Shown here one piece after another: positions 1 through 10,966 of a stretch of 64,000 nucleotides of DNA; positions within the stretch are counted from its first letter, which is position 1, and every line of letters begins with the position of its first letter. Origin of the DNA: Ilyonectria destructans (taxonomy: Eukaryota > Ascomycota > Sordariomycetes > Hypocreales > Nectriaceae); contig JAHEWK010000001.1 of the NCBI GenBank assembly GCA_020740775.1, positions 372,001 through 436,000 on the forward strand, read 5' to 3'. A program made the translations under genes and the position numbers. The notes under the pieces are model-generated. The model had not been told where the DNA came from, searched no databases, and saw only the letters and a list, made by a program, of their open reading frames with translations.

Positions 1-357
1 GCTAGAGACGAGCATGGCGAGCTTCAGGCCACGGCGAGCAACGCGGGAAGCCGGGTAGTTGGCGAGGAGAGCGACTAAGAGGAAGGACGTAGAGAACCAG
101 TTGATGGCAGGTGCTGAGGTCCCGAAATGCTCTGCCGCAAATTCGACAATGGGAGCTAAATCGATCCAGGCTATCGAGGCGCAAATATTGAGGAGAAAAA
201 GCTGGGCCATGCCAAGAAATCTCCTCTTGTAGACCTTTGACAGAGTCCCTTCGCCTTCAAGGATTGTACCCTGATAGACGGACATGGCATTTTCTATGTC
301 ATCAAGTGTTTTGCCATCTGCGGCTTTGTACTCATCAGCAGATGTGTTGGCCATCAT
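1..357 (-). CDS. MFS transporter, N-terminal part (runs off window)
   Basis: The minus strand is open from an ATG at 357 to the window edge, giving about 119 residues. After a hydrophilic N-terminus (about 45 residues) comes a basic YKRR segment. Two hydrophobic stretches follow, consistent with transmembrane helices 1 and 2, and then a basic turn (RVARRGLK) typical of the loop between helices 2 and 3 of major facilitator proteins. The layout, with WIDLAP in helix 1 and an INWFS motif starting helix 2, resembles the FLVCR-like MFS subgroup. It is probably a plasma-membrane or organelle transporter with unknown substrate. The frame stays open upstream of the chosen ATG without another in-frame Met for about 45 codons, so an upstream exon is possible. 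Family call is moderate; substrate cannot be inferred. Confidence 0.6.
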   Translation of the reverse strand, partial: MMANTSADEYKAADGKTLDDIENAMSVYQGTILEGEGTLSKVYKRRFLGMAQLFLLNICASIAWIDLAPIVEFAAEHFGTSAPAINWFSTSFLLVALLANYPASRVARRGLKLAMLVSS

Positions 358-1494
358 TTTGAATTGGGAAGTGATCGAAGCCCAGCTTTTCTGGTGCCAG
401 AAGAGGACTGAGTTGATAATACTTGGACGATAAAGTAGCTTTGGTAACAAAGGGGTAATCGAACGAGAAAAGCAATTCCACCTACCGCTGTGCCATAGTA
501 ACAAGTCGGGGATTCATTTTAATAGCGATACCAAGCTGTTTGAGGGCTAAAAGTCTTCCAACCCGTAGGTGATCTAGTCTTATCGATGGTTGACCACCTA
601 GTCTGCCGAAGATGCGGGGAAAGTATGGGTTTGATATCTGATATGTCTCTAGCTGCGTAATACCCTGTCTTCAAGTGGGGTACTAGGGCCATGTCACTCC
701 TAACCTTTAGATAACCCGCTGATCACTGAGACCGAGCCCTTGCCACCTAGTCCGGATCTATGCGTCACTGGCCTGGAGTAGAAGGGCCGCCCGCTCGCAC
801 TGGTTTGGCATTTTTGACCCGATAAGCCGCATCATGACAAGCCCCGAGCCCCTCGACTTGCCGAGGGAGTGACTCTCTGCATGAACCCCTCAGCCGTAGG
901 GCGGACAGATATGGCCCGGCGCCGTCGGCGGCCGTCCGAAGTCTATCTGTGACCGCCGGTCGTCCGCGGATGGCCGAATAACTCTGGCATTTTCGGTTGT
1001 TTTAGCCTCCTTCAGCTATCGGGTTCATAACGACTTCGCACTCTTCCACACTAGATGTGCTAGATGGATCACGCGGGTCGTTGCTTTCGCAGTTCGGCGA
1101 TCGCTCGGACACGGCGCGTGTAGCAGATCCCCCGCGGATCATCACATCAAGCTTTTAGGCCCGTTATTTGTTCTGAGGGTGTGTCCACTTTGATATCAGT
1201 GGACGTCAAGGTTGTTTGGCTGAGTGGTACCCCTCGTGGATTCCGCGGCACCCGACGAAGGAGCAGAGGAAACAGGGAGTGCGGCCTTCGGGACCCGCGT
1301 AATCACGGTCTTTGGACGACATGAGCTGTTGCAAAAAAAAAAGACATGTCCATATTCCGACGATGTTGGTGGGCATTTCGTATTCCCGGATGCTGCAAGG
1401 ATGATCAATATAAAGTCAAGATTCAGGGTTAGCTTTGGATGTTATCTTCATACGGTCACATCCACCTGTTGTGTCAAGTCATTCCGTATTCCCA
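358..1494. other. Intergenic region, MFS gene to FAD oxidase
   Basis: About 1.1 kb with a GC-rich stretch around 830-1140 and an A9 run near 1333. I see no supported gene. Short open frames here have no recognisable domain and are probably chance. Confidence 0.5.
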
Positions 1495-3137
1495 ATGAAG
1501 TTTGACGCTTTCAAGGCCGCTGCGGCAGCCCTAGACTTCTTCACCCATGCTCCAGGGACCACAACATGTACTGCGGCGGTTAGTTGTTTAATCTGTCCCT
1601 ATCATCGGGTGTCCAACTGCCTTTCTGACAGCTCCTTTAGTGTAATGCGGTTGCTCGACTGTATCCCATGCAAGTTGGCATTCCGTCTTCGTCAGCTTTC
1701 TTCAAAGCTCAGCATTCGTACTGGAATGCGCCGCAGCAGGAGACGGTGCCTGCCTGCTTCTTTCAGCCCACGAGCGCAGAGCAAGTGCAACATGCAATCA
1801 TCGAGATTGTCCAAGCCGAGTGCCCTTTTTCTATCAAGGGCGGCGGGCACTCCTCTAATTTTGGGGGTTCGAGCATCAAAGGCGGGTTTCAGTTTGACTT
1901 TGCCAAACTCGACTCAACCGAGATCGCAGGAGATCAAAGCGCCATCAAACTTGGGCCAGGCAACAGATGGGGCCCCCTGTTCAACGCTCTTGAGGAGAAA
2001 CATCTGATTGCCATGGGAGGGCGCGACTCCGGCGTTGGGGTGCCCGGCTTCCTGTTCGGTGGTAAGTGGATGGCGGGAGCTACAAAGAACCGCAGTTAAC
2101 ATGAATACTGTCATCTAGGTGGTATATCGTACTATGCAACTCAGCGTGGCTGGGCTGTTGACCAGTTGATCTCAACTGACTTGGTCCTTGCAAATGGCAC
2201 CTTGATCACAGTGGACAGCGCATCTCATCCTGACCTCAACAAAGCTCTTCGTGGCGGTGGTGCCCATAACTTCGGTATCGCTACGAGCATCACGGTTAAG
2301 TTACATCCGTACGAAGGAATGTGGGGCGGCGTTCACGTCATCACCGAGGAGCACTTCGATGCCGTCTTTGATGCGTACGACGTTTTCACTCGTGAACTAG
2401 CGCAAGATGACAAAGGGCATCTATTAATGGACTTTGCCAGAGTCAACGGTACATTGATCGTTGCTCAGTTCATCTCCTACCCTGAACCGGTCGAGGACCC
2501 TCCAGTCTTTGACAGCTTTCGAACTATTCCCACCGTCATGGACACGCTGCGGCTAACCGACTACTCGGACTTGGCTGTCGAAATGGCACACATCACTGAT
2601 ACGAGGGGAAAACGTAACACGTACTGGACACGTGCATTCAAGTATGACAATGACTTGCTCAGGTCAATATACAACCTTTGGTTTACGACCAGCGAAGCCT
2701 GCGCAGATCGGTTCTTGGCCGCCCTCGACGTCCAGCTTATCACACCCCAAATGCGGAAGTCGGCCTCGAGCTCGGGTGTCGGAAATGTCCTCGGCCTTGA
2801 GGATTCTGAGGAAACTTTGCAGCTCATTGTCCTCAGTATTATCTGGGAAAATGAGGCCGACGATGAGGCAGTCATGTCTATCATTCGCGAGCTTGATGGC
2901 GGCATTGAGGTGCTCGTGCAACGGCGTGGCAAACACCACGACTTCAAGTACATGAACTACGCACACAACGAGCAGGACGTGATTGCCAGCTACGGTCAAA
3001 AGAACAAGGACTTTTTGAAGGAGGTGGCCGCCAGGTATGATCCCACGGGCGTGTTCCAGAAACTACAGCCGGGAGGCTTCAAGCTCGACGGGCCTCAATC
3101 ATTTGAACCAAGTCTTGCCCAGAAAGAAGAGCTGTAG
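1495..3137 (+). CDS. FAD-linked oxidoreductase, berberine-bridge/6-hydroxynicotine-oxidase type
   Basis: Proposed exons are 1495-1578, 1641-2061 and 2119-3137, with introns GTTAGT..TTTAG and GTAAGT..TCTAG. They join in phase to a 507-residue protein. The N-terminal PCMH-type FAD domain carries GGGHS, whose His is the usual covalent flavin attachment site, and a glycine-rich FGGGISYY segment created across the second splice. The family-typical TDLVLANG, LRGGGAHNFGIAT and the C-terminal YDPTGVFQKLQPGG motif are present. Enzymes of this family oxidise alcohols, amines or C-H bonds using O2 and are common in fungal secondary metabolism. I see no signal peptide with the chosen start, unlike many relatives, so an upstream exon or a cytosolic enzyme are both possible. 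Next to two flavin monooxygenases. Substrate unknown. Confidence 0.85.
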
Positions 3138-3822
3138 GCCGGTCTAGTAGATGACGCATAACTTTCATGTTGAGTCTGGAAGAATGTATCTAGTTTTTAG
3201 TCTGTTCTAAGCTCGAAATACAGTCGGTGGGCGATAGAAGGATGAAAAATCTAGGAATCTTGAAAACCCTGGGAAATATTGTATGTCTGTCTCCATTAGC
3301 TTATGAGTCTGTTAAAGTAGCCCTGTACGTCTGACAATGGGACATTGTTTCTATGGGTCTAGCTGAAACACATGACACGTAGTTGTAATGATTGTGATGG
3401 CGAGCTAAACGTGAGATGGGACCTTGATCCAAAGAAGGGCGAAGCTGACAAAATCCCTCCAGCCCCTGCTCAGTAGGTTCTAGCTCCGTTCTTCTATGGA
3501 GTGATCTAATGACAGAATGCGAGCGCCAGCCTAGCCCAGAACTTTGGCCCATCGAACCACACGACAATGAATCTTGGTATCCAAGCCGTGAGTCATTGTA
3601 CTGGTTTAACATAGTTACATCTACAACTTCTGTGTCGACAGTGTTAAATGCTGAAGCTATATTGACACGAATGGCAAAATTACGCACGAGCTTGCAGCAA
3701 CAATGCATAGCACCTCTCTGTGAAACCAAATTCTGTATAAAGACTCCTAATTACTTATCCGGAGCATTTCTATCATTTGCTACACGTTTATCAACCCCAT
3801 AGCCGGGCAAAGAACCTAGGAA
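3138..3822. other. Intergenic region between convergent oxidase and monooxygenase genes
   Basis: About 690 bp between the 3' ends of two convergent genes. The open frames seen here overlap on both strands and show no domain. Nothing further recognised. Confidence 0.5.
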
Positions 3823-5382
3823 TTAATGATATTCCAGGCCGGTGCTGTGATCTCCCCAACACGCCCTCGACACATCGGCGAAGTAGTTCCACCTATGGGC
3901 CCACTGTCCCGTCCCCCCCTTAGGAGTAACCTTGATGGCGTCTTTGACGTACGTCGAAGAAATTTTAAAGAATGACTCTGGCACCATGTTGAACTCAGAC
4001 GGGCGCAGGCGCGGCACCGCAGCCAAGGCGTTCCTATCCTTCATCTGGCGCAGTAGTCGCACAATAGCCAGGGCGGACACCTCCGCCCCCAAGGTCCAGG
4101 CGGCATTGTAGTACCCGGTGATGAAGGCTAGGTTTGGCATATCCTGTAGCAAGAAGCCCTTCCAGGCAAACCTATCCGCAATATCCGCAGGCTCGTCATC
4201 GATGAAGAACTTGATACCACCACCGATGCGTAGCTTGAGGCCCGTTGCCGTGATGATAATATCCGGGTGCAGTCTACTTCCTGAAGATAGCTGAATCTCG
4301 TCCCTGGTGACGGCTTCAATGGCGTCAGTCACCACACTGGCTTTACCGGAACGCAGAGCAGCAAAGAAGTCGCCATCAGGGGAGACGCAGAGGCGCTGAT
4401 CCATGGGGTTGTAACGAGGGGCGAAGTGCGGGTCGACAGGAATGGTGGGCGGTAGAAGCTTCACCTGAGCCTTGCGAAGGAGCTGCTTTGCAGAGTTTGG
4501 GAAAAACATGCAATACCAGTAGAAGGCGAAAAATCGAATAGCGCGGCGAAGACGTGTCACCCGCCCGGCGAAGGAAGCTGGGAGGATAGCACGCTCAAGC
4601 TTTACGATTTTGTCGACTAACGGGAGCGGCGTAATGTACGTGGGGCTTCGTTGCAACATGGTCGTGTGCCTCGCCTTTTCGGCCAGGTTAGGTAGCAGAG
4701 TGATCGCAGTTGCACCGCTCCCGATGATAACAAGATCCTTGCCGGCGTAGTCGAAGTCAACGGGCCAGGACTGGGGGTGGATCACCGGTCCAGCAAAGTT
4801 CTCGATGCCTGGTATATGGACTGCAAAGGGCTCATCATAGTCGTAGTACCCTGTTCCGAGAATGAGGAAGCGAGCCTCAAAGACTTGCACCAAAGCGCCG
4901 TCCACCTCGACTTCCAAGATCCAGCGCAATTTCTTGGATGACCAGCCAGCGGAAAGCACCCTGTGTTGATATCTTATCCTCTTGTCGATGCCGAAGCGTG
5001 CTGCAGAGTCCGCCAGATAGGATTTTATCTCGGCCCCTGAAGCCAGGGTCTTCTCTTTTGGCCAAGGGTTCCAGGGCAGGCCAAAGGTGAACATATCCGA
5101 GTCGGACCTTATCCCGGGGTACCGAAACAGATCCCAGGTGCCACCCATGTCGCTCCTAGACTCCAGAATAACATAGGAGGATGAGGCAGGCTCCGGTGCC
5201 TCCGTCTGGATGTGGTATGCAGAGTTGATCCCTGAAAGCCCAGCTCCAATGATGACAACTTCAAAATAAGGGTCCGAAGAGCCGACGTCGCTGGCTGAAC
5301 AGGGTGCCATTGCAACAGTTGCCACTAAGCTAATGCAAAGAAAAGAAGAGACCAGCGGAGGAAATGTAGACGTGAAGAACAA
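3823..5382 (-). CDS. Flavin monooxygenase, Baeyer-Villiger type (1)
   Basis: Single-exon 519-residue class B flavoprotein monooxygenase. Visible motifs are the FAD Rossmann GAGLSG (about residues 46-51), GGTWDLFRYPG (about 80-90), the Baeyer-Villiger-type fingerprint FAGPVIHPQSWP (about 196-207, matching FxGxxxHxxxW[PD]) and the NADPH-binding GSGATA (about 221-226). The length is near the family norm of 500-550. Such enzymes insert oxygen next to a ketone or oxidise heteroatoms using NADPH and O2. The first 30 residues are hydrophobic and could be a membrane anchor or signal; a start at the internal Met around residue 25 would remove most of it. It is divergent from a second BVMO-like gene, so the two may share the 777-bp region between them. 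Substrate not inferable. Confidence 0.85.
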   Translation of the reverse strand: MFFTSTFPPLVSSFLCISLVATVAMAPCSASDVGSSDPYFEVVIIGAGLSGINSAYHIQTEAPEPASSSYVILESRSDMGGTWDLFRYPGIRSDSDMFTFGLPWNPWPKEKTLASGAEIKSYLADSAARFGIDKRIRYQHRVLSAGWSSKKLRWILEVEVDGALVQVFEARFLILGTGYYDYDEPFAVHIPGIENFAGPVIHPQSWPVDFDYAGKDLVIIGSGATAITLLPNLAEKARHTTMLQRSPTYITPLPLVDKIVKLERAILPASFAGRVTRLRRAIRFFAFYWYCMFFPNSAKQLLRKAQVKLLPPTIPVDPHFAPRYNPMDQRLCVSPDGDFFAALRSGKASVVTDAIEAVTRDEIQLSSGSRLHPDIIITATGLKLRIGGGIKFFIDDEPADIADRFAWKGFLLQDMPNLAFITGYYNAAWTLGAEVSALAIVRLLRQMKDRNALAAVPRLRPSEFNMVPESFFKISSTYVKDAIKVTPKGGTGQWAHRWNYFADVSRACWGDHSTGLEYH

Positions 5383-6159
5383 ATATGCAAGTAGAGGGTC
5401 GGTTGCGAGTTTGTGGATGGGTCAAGATAAGCCAGGACGGCGATAAATGTACATTGGCAGCTAAACATACGAGCCGGCCATACTATAAGTATACAACGAG
5501 TATGGGTACCAGATTTCAGGAACTGGATACGTATTGAATTGACCCCAAGATCCGAGCAGGTCCTGTCGATATCCGAATGCGTAACTTGAGCGGAGTCCAA
5601 CCATAGCACCGAGAGCCTTCGCACTGCTCTCAGCACCTCGGCGGGCTCTCGGCATCCGTGTGCCGGGGATCTTCGTTACCACCAGACTCTGCGGAGAGAG
5701 CAGCTCAGCATCATCCAGCCCGCGGATCCCGAGAGCCTCATCAACGTCCTGTTGGAGGCGCGCCTTCCCCGCTGTTCGACCCTCCGAAACGCCGTTGCTA
5801 GCGTAAAGTGCTCTCAGGTTGACTCCGAGACACATGTGATGACTTTTGAAAAGCCCCGAGTTCTATCAAAGAGCTGCGTGGCTTGTGTCTAGTGTCTAGT
5901 GCAGAAGATAACGATTCCGCGGAGTCCGGAGGCCCGGCGCCATGCGACTCCCCACTGACGGTCACCCTGGACTGTCAATCGGATGCTCTAGGATTTGGTT
6001 GGTACGCTTACACCTGAGATAGGTTGTTCCATAAGGGTGGGTGTTATGACAACCACGTTTTGCGAAAAATTACCCCCATCACCTATTGCCAACACAAGTT
6101 CATAGCCATCGAACCGTCGCGCATCTCACGTACAGTCTGGTCCTTGTTCAGAACTGATC
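5383..6159. promoter_or_regulatory. Shared upstream region of two divergent monooxygenase genes
   Basis: 777 bp separate the start of the minus-strand monooxygenase from that of the plus-strand one, so it should carry both promoters. A 124-codon minus-strand open frame at 5461-5835 has no domain I recognise. I could not assign operators by eye. Confidence 0.35.
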
Positions 6160-8063
6160 ATGACAGAATCGGGTGCCAAGAATTGCACTTATAGCCGATT
6201 TGCCTGTATCGGCGCAGGCTTCTCTGGTATCGGCCTGGGAGCGACCTTGAAGCGATGGTACCAGATCGACGATGTTCGCTTTTTTGAGCGACAGAGCGAA
6301 CCAGGCGGCACGTGGTGGGCAAATCAGTACCCCGGTAGGACACACGCGCACCTATTCGGGAATATTGCAAAGCCAAGTACAGGCACGCTGACGAGAAAAT
6401 GTTTCTAGGGTGCGCATGCGACGTCCCAAACTTGCTCTACAGCTTCTCGTTCGAGCCGAATCCGGATTGGACACGGATATTAGCCAAACGAGAAGAACTC
6501 TACGAGTATATCATGGAAGTCGCAAGCAAGTATGACCTTCTCAACAAGATGACTTTCGGAGCCAAAGTCGAAAAGTGCGTATGGATCGAAGAGCGAGCCC
6601 GCTGGCGGTTAACTATACGGGACCTAAACGCCGGGTCGACGTACTTCCATGAATGCCAGCTTCTATTCTCCGCAACCGGGTTGTTCTCCAATCCGCGCGA
6701 GCTGGATGTGCCCGGTGTCGAGACTTTCACTGGTCCCATCATCCATTCTGCAAATTGGCGCCACGATGTCGATCTCACGGGGAAGAGGATTGTCGTCTTC
6801 GGCAACGGCTGTACCGCCGCCCAGATAGTGCCTAGCATCATTGGTAAGACGCTACATCTCACGCAGATCATCCGATCCAAACACTGGATCCTTCCTCCAA
6901 TCGACGGGCCGTCGCTTGATGTACTGCGCTGGGCCATGAGAAACGTTCCCGGCATCCAGCGCCTGCTCCGGTTCCTCGTTTTCATGGAGACGGAGCGCCA
7001 GTCGCGTCTCTTTTCTATGACAGAGGCAGGGGCGCGGGCACGCGCGAGTTTTCGGGAGAAGGCCGAGACCTACATGAGGAAGACTGCGCCCGTCAAGTAT
7101 CATGAGCTGCTTGTCCCTGACTTCGAGTTTGGCTGTAAGCGCCGCATCTTCGATTCGGGCTATCTCCAGAGCCTGCACTCGGATAATCTCCTTCTCACCG
7201 ATGAGGCAGCGACCGAAATCCTGCCGCATGGCGTGCGGATAGCCAACGGAGAAATCATCGAAGCAGACGCCATCATTCTGGCCAACGGCTTCGAGACAAG
7301 CAACTTCCTCCACGGCATTGAGGTCATCGGGAGAGGAGGACAGAGCCTCCAAGAACACTGGGACCGATACGGCGGCGCGGAGGCGTACAACACCACGTCG
7401 GTCAGCGGGTTCCCCAACTTGTTTATCCTTTACGGTAGGCTTGCCATTACCCATGACTGAGATTCCCGGCACTAAGTGAAGCGTGCCACAGGCCCCAATT
7501 CTGGCGCAGGCCACACTTCCGCCATCATAGCCCTAGAGAACGGGATTAACTATTCACTAAGAGTGATTAAGCCCATCCTGGATGGCGAGGCTAGTGTCGT
7601 TAATGTCAAGCCAGCTGCCGAGAGCCAATGGTCAGAAGTGATACAGGCAGGCTCAGAAGCTACGGTCTTCTCCTCTGGCTGTACTAGCTGGTTCGTTAAA
7701 ACGGACGAAAACGGCAAGCGGTGGAACTCGACCGTTTATCCCTTCTCTCAAGGCAAATTCTGGAGACGAAGTCTTTTCCCCGTCTGGAAGGACTTTCAGT
7801 TTTCTGTAAGAGCCCCTGGCCCCCAGCCATTGTCGTCTGATATGTTACTAAGGATCCAGGACCCTGCTGCCGTGTGTACACGAAAGACTCATTGGTCGTT
7901 GGTCAACATAGCGGCATTCGTCAGTACTCTAGGTTTCGTTCTCGCTCTGCTGTATGAAAGGCGCTACGGGCAGTCTTGGGGGGGCCATGTTTGGCACATT
8001 CTGTTGGAGTCGCCGGGATGGCAGTCGGTCAAGAACCTGATCCCGGCCGGACTTCTGTATTGA
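6160..8063 (+). CDS. Flavin monooxygenase, Baeyer-Villiger type (2)
   Basis: Three exons, 6160-6334, 6409-7434 and 7492-8063, give a 590-residue class B flavin monooxygenase. The first splice restores the family's YPG-CACDVP core; the second restores ILYGPNSGAGHT. Motifs are the FAD Rossmann GAGFSG (about 18-23), GGTWW, the fingerprint FTGPIIHSANW (about 165-175; the usual P or D after the Trp is Arg), and the NADPH loop GNGCTA (about 190-195). The C-terminus has a hydrophobic segment that may anchor the protein in a membrane, as in several fungal relatives. A possible 47-nt GT-AG intron near 7806-7852 would instead remove this segment and end the protein early; I judged it less likely. Lies divergent to the other monooxygenase. 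Reaction class is clear, substrate unknown. Confidence 0.85.
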
Positions 8064-9009
8064 GAGTAACCGTCCCCAATCAGATGAACTTTTCGTCCCT
8101 AAGTCATTGCTCCTCATCTCCATCAATAAAATATCAGGTGTGCAGGATGATGGCTAGGCTGGTCGTCTCAGGCTCATGCTGCTTCTGTGGAGCTATATGC
8201 TTAGTTGACTCGCAACAAGCTTCTGCCTCTCTATATTAGATATATTAGCAAACCAATTGATGAAATTATTTTATGCTTCCACTTTTGGCTTTCTGAATGA
8301 AGGTACTGCAATGCTTGGATCATCGCATCTCGTTCTCTTGTCTTGTTTCAATTCTTCCCTTCTACATTAACATTATCCGGATTTTCTCCGCATTCACACC
8401 CGCGATCTTTCTTCTGAGCTCCTTTCCACCCTTTTCTCAGAAAAGGTCGCCTCGTCTGTATTCTGGGTCGGTTCTTTGTTCCAACAGCGGTGTCGTCGGC
8501 CTGGAGTGGTGAGTCTGGCCCTTCATCGTCGTGGTAACCAGGACCGCCTCTTACGAAGAAGCGTCTCTACGAGTATTGGCCATCGCTACTACTGAAAACG
8601 GCTGGTCTGCAAACGAGATGCGTCTGAAATGGATTAATCACTTCGGGAAGCATACAAGGCCTCGTATAACAGGCTAGTATTGCCTCCATATTTTCACGGG
8701 CATGAAAGTCTCTAGCTGCGAGACTTCGAGCCGCACTGCTGGGAGAACAATGCTATTACGCTGTACATGCCACATGCTTCATCTCCATGTACTGAGCCTC
8801 TTAACGCTGGTTGTTCGGCACGCGGAACCAGGCCTACCTTCGGCAAATCAAAAAGAATATGCGAGCCGGTATATGCCATATTACGAGGGAGGACTTCTTC
8901 ACTGTCCGAGCATGTCAGAATAGGATTAGCCGATATCAGACTAGCTTGTATGTTTTCTTTTCTCCTTTTGTCTATTGCACAAAAAAAAAAAAAAATACTA
9001 GACAGACGC
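8064..9009. other. Intergenic region between convergent genes
   Basis: About 950 bp containing a run of 14 A around 8981-8994. Short open frames have no recognisable content. No gene supported. Confidence 0.5.
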
Positions 9010-9922
9010 CTACTGCCGTCTCTGTAGATTCTTCTTAATCTGCTCTACTTCATTCTTACAAAATCCGAGATTAGACGCGACATATCCCTCGAAACCACCA
9101 TAGACATCTTGCAGTTCATTCAGAAATGCGTCCCATGAGCTCATCCGCAAGCTGCAGAGGTTATAGAACCCAGGAGCCTCGAAGTCCTTACACCCTGTCT
9201 CTAGGGAGGCAAGAGTAAGCAGCCTTTCGCGCACGGGCTCTGATCCAACTCGTGTAAGCATGTAGTCGAGAACAACCGTCTCGGCACTGGCGCCTGCCAG
9301 TGACATTAACAACCCTGCGGCAATGCCAGTACGGTCGCGCCCATCTTTTTGAAATCGTAAGCCGCCAGGTACGGACAAGAAGTTCGGGTGAATACTTACA
9401 GGTACAGTGAAACAAAAAAGGTTCCTCCGCCCTATCCCTGATGTGTTCGAGTATCACCCTGAAGGAGGGGCCATACTCCTCCATCACCTTCATGTACATT
9501 TTGCAGTAACCCTCTTCGCCACCTCCAGTGATAAAGTCGCGAACATCAACAGTGTCGTCGGGCGAATTAGGTACCCACACCTTCCTAGTTCCCATAATAT
9601 CTGGGTCTGGACTCCTTATCTGCTCTGTCTCTGACCTTAAGTCAAATACCCACTTTATTCCATGCTCTTGCGCGAGGGCAGCTAGGTTGTTGGCGACTGA
9701 ACATTCTAGCATTCCGGATCGAAAAGCATAGCCTGGCCGTATAGGGCTGCCGGGAACCCGTCCGAGATCTCGCGTGTTGAACGTGCCAGAAACACGCAGA
9801 AAGGGCGGGTTGGAGAGAATTGTTGCGAAATCGCCTTTATCAATCGCCTTATCGACATCGGTCTCGGCAAGCTTGAGAAGCTGTGCCACGGTATTTTCTA
9901 GGTTTGATGCCATAGAGAGCAA
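9010..9922 (-). CDS. Tyrosine/serine protein phosphatase, IphP/Y_phosphatase3-like
   Basis: Two exons, 9922-9400 and 9344-9010, separated by a 55-nt GTAAGT..AG intron, encode about 285 residues. The splice falls inside the active site and creates HCTYGRDRTG, a CX5R phosphatase signature. In most relatives this loop reads HCTAGKDRTG, so Tyr and Arg replace Ala and Lys. Upstream are the family-typical FNTRDLG, RPGYAFRSG and KWVFDLRSETE segments. The family dephosphorylates phosphotyrosine or related substrates in the cytosol. The C-terminal part (EGYVASNLGF) also fits. A second Met four codons downstream (MASN) is an alternative start. Gene context gives no clue to the substrate. Confidence 0.8.
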
Positions 9923-10966
9923 ACGAACAAAGTATCTCCCTTCGTAGACTCGAGACAGAAAAGTGCAATAATAAAATACGTTGCAGGAGAGAACGGTGTG
10001 CTTTGTCGTTCAGTGATCGCGGGTGGATATTTGCTCGTTCCTGGCTCCGAAGTCCGGTTTTATGCCCCAGCCGGCCTTCCACTCGAAGACCGGTCACACC
10101 TACGGAGATTGGTTTTCAAAGGCCGACGGAGGACCAGTCTGGCTGCGGTTGGTAGGTTAATTCTTTTGGGGGGGAGGGGGGGAGGGGGTGTACTCCACAC
10201 TGGACCATGCTGTGCTCCCTGTTTAAGAAAGACCGGAGAGGAAGGGAGAACACGATTGAGAGGTGCTAGAATCTACAAGTTGAGACATTACCCAGTGGCG
10301 ATGGGGCATGTAGAGCGTATTCAGTCCATGGGCTTTGGGAGAACAGTGAGATCTAGTTGATGTGCGCGTGCTGTGAGAGAAGTGGAGGGCAGCTGGGAAA
10401 GAGGCCGAATTGGGCTAACTTGTGCCATCCTGGGACGATTTGAACACCCAAACCCGGTATATTTAAGCCTTAAACCCGGCCCTTGACTGGTAACGAGAGA
10501 TACATTCTTTGTAAGTAGGTCGCGTTTCATACCCTAACCGATCCCATCCTAGTTCCACCACGGGTGAGCCTAGTGGTACAAGCTGGGTCACTAACGACGC
10601 TGGCTTGACCTCCTTGACGTGGCTATTATATGCTGGTAGGGATCACAGTGCATTCGGGAGTCCGCGGGCTCCGACTCCGGTTGGCGCGGCGCCAGCACCA
10701 CCAGCCAACACAACCGGCGTTCACCTGTGGGCTGGACCTCGGAATCATGATCCCCCATCAGTGCGAGACCATTTGCTAGCTTCCTAGCCCCGAGTGTCCG
10801 TCCCTCTTTATCTTTTTTTGCGCCCATCAGTCGACTGTATTCACCCAATGCGCGCCTGAGCAAGTGAATCGTAATATATTGTTGCCGACTTTCTGCCCTA
10901 ACCGACTGTGTTTCGTTCAAGCACGCTCGTTGTTCTCCCATTTATTCAATAGTCACGACGACAACT
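9923..10966. other. Intergenic region with G-rich tract; 5' regions of two divergent genes
   Basis: About 1 kb between divergent genes (phosphatase minus, lipid kinase plus). It contains the G-tract at 10168-10188. No gene recognised. Confidence 0.5.
10168..10188 (+). repeat. G-tract, possible G-quadruplex
   Basis: Three long G runs of 7, 7 and 5 are separated by single A residues. They contain enough Gs for four G-triplets and so match a G-quadruplex pattern on the plus strand, in the space between two divergent genes. Function is not shown. Confidence 0.5.

Noticed and set aside
1224..2007. Plus-strand frames overlapping the 5' part of the FAD oxidase
   Set aside because: They read through the proposed first intron or in other frames and lack family motifs; the spliced model explains the region better.
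5461..5835. 124-codon minus-strand open frame between the two monooxygenase genes
   Set aside because: No recognisable domain, and it overlaps the shared promoter region. Without homology or expression it is probably chance.
7806..7852. 47-nt GT-AG intron in the last exon of the second monooxygenase
   Set aside because: Splicing would shift the frame and end the protein in a low-complexity tail, while the unspliced reading gives a plausible C-terminal membrane segment.
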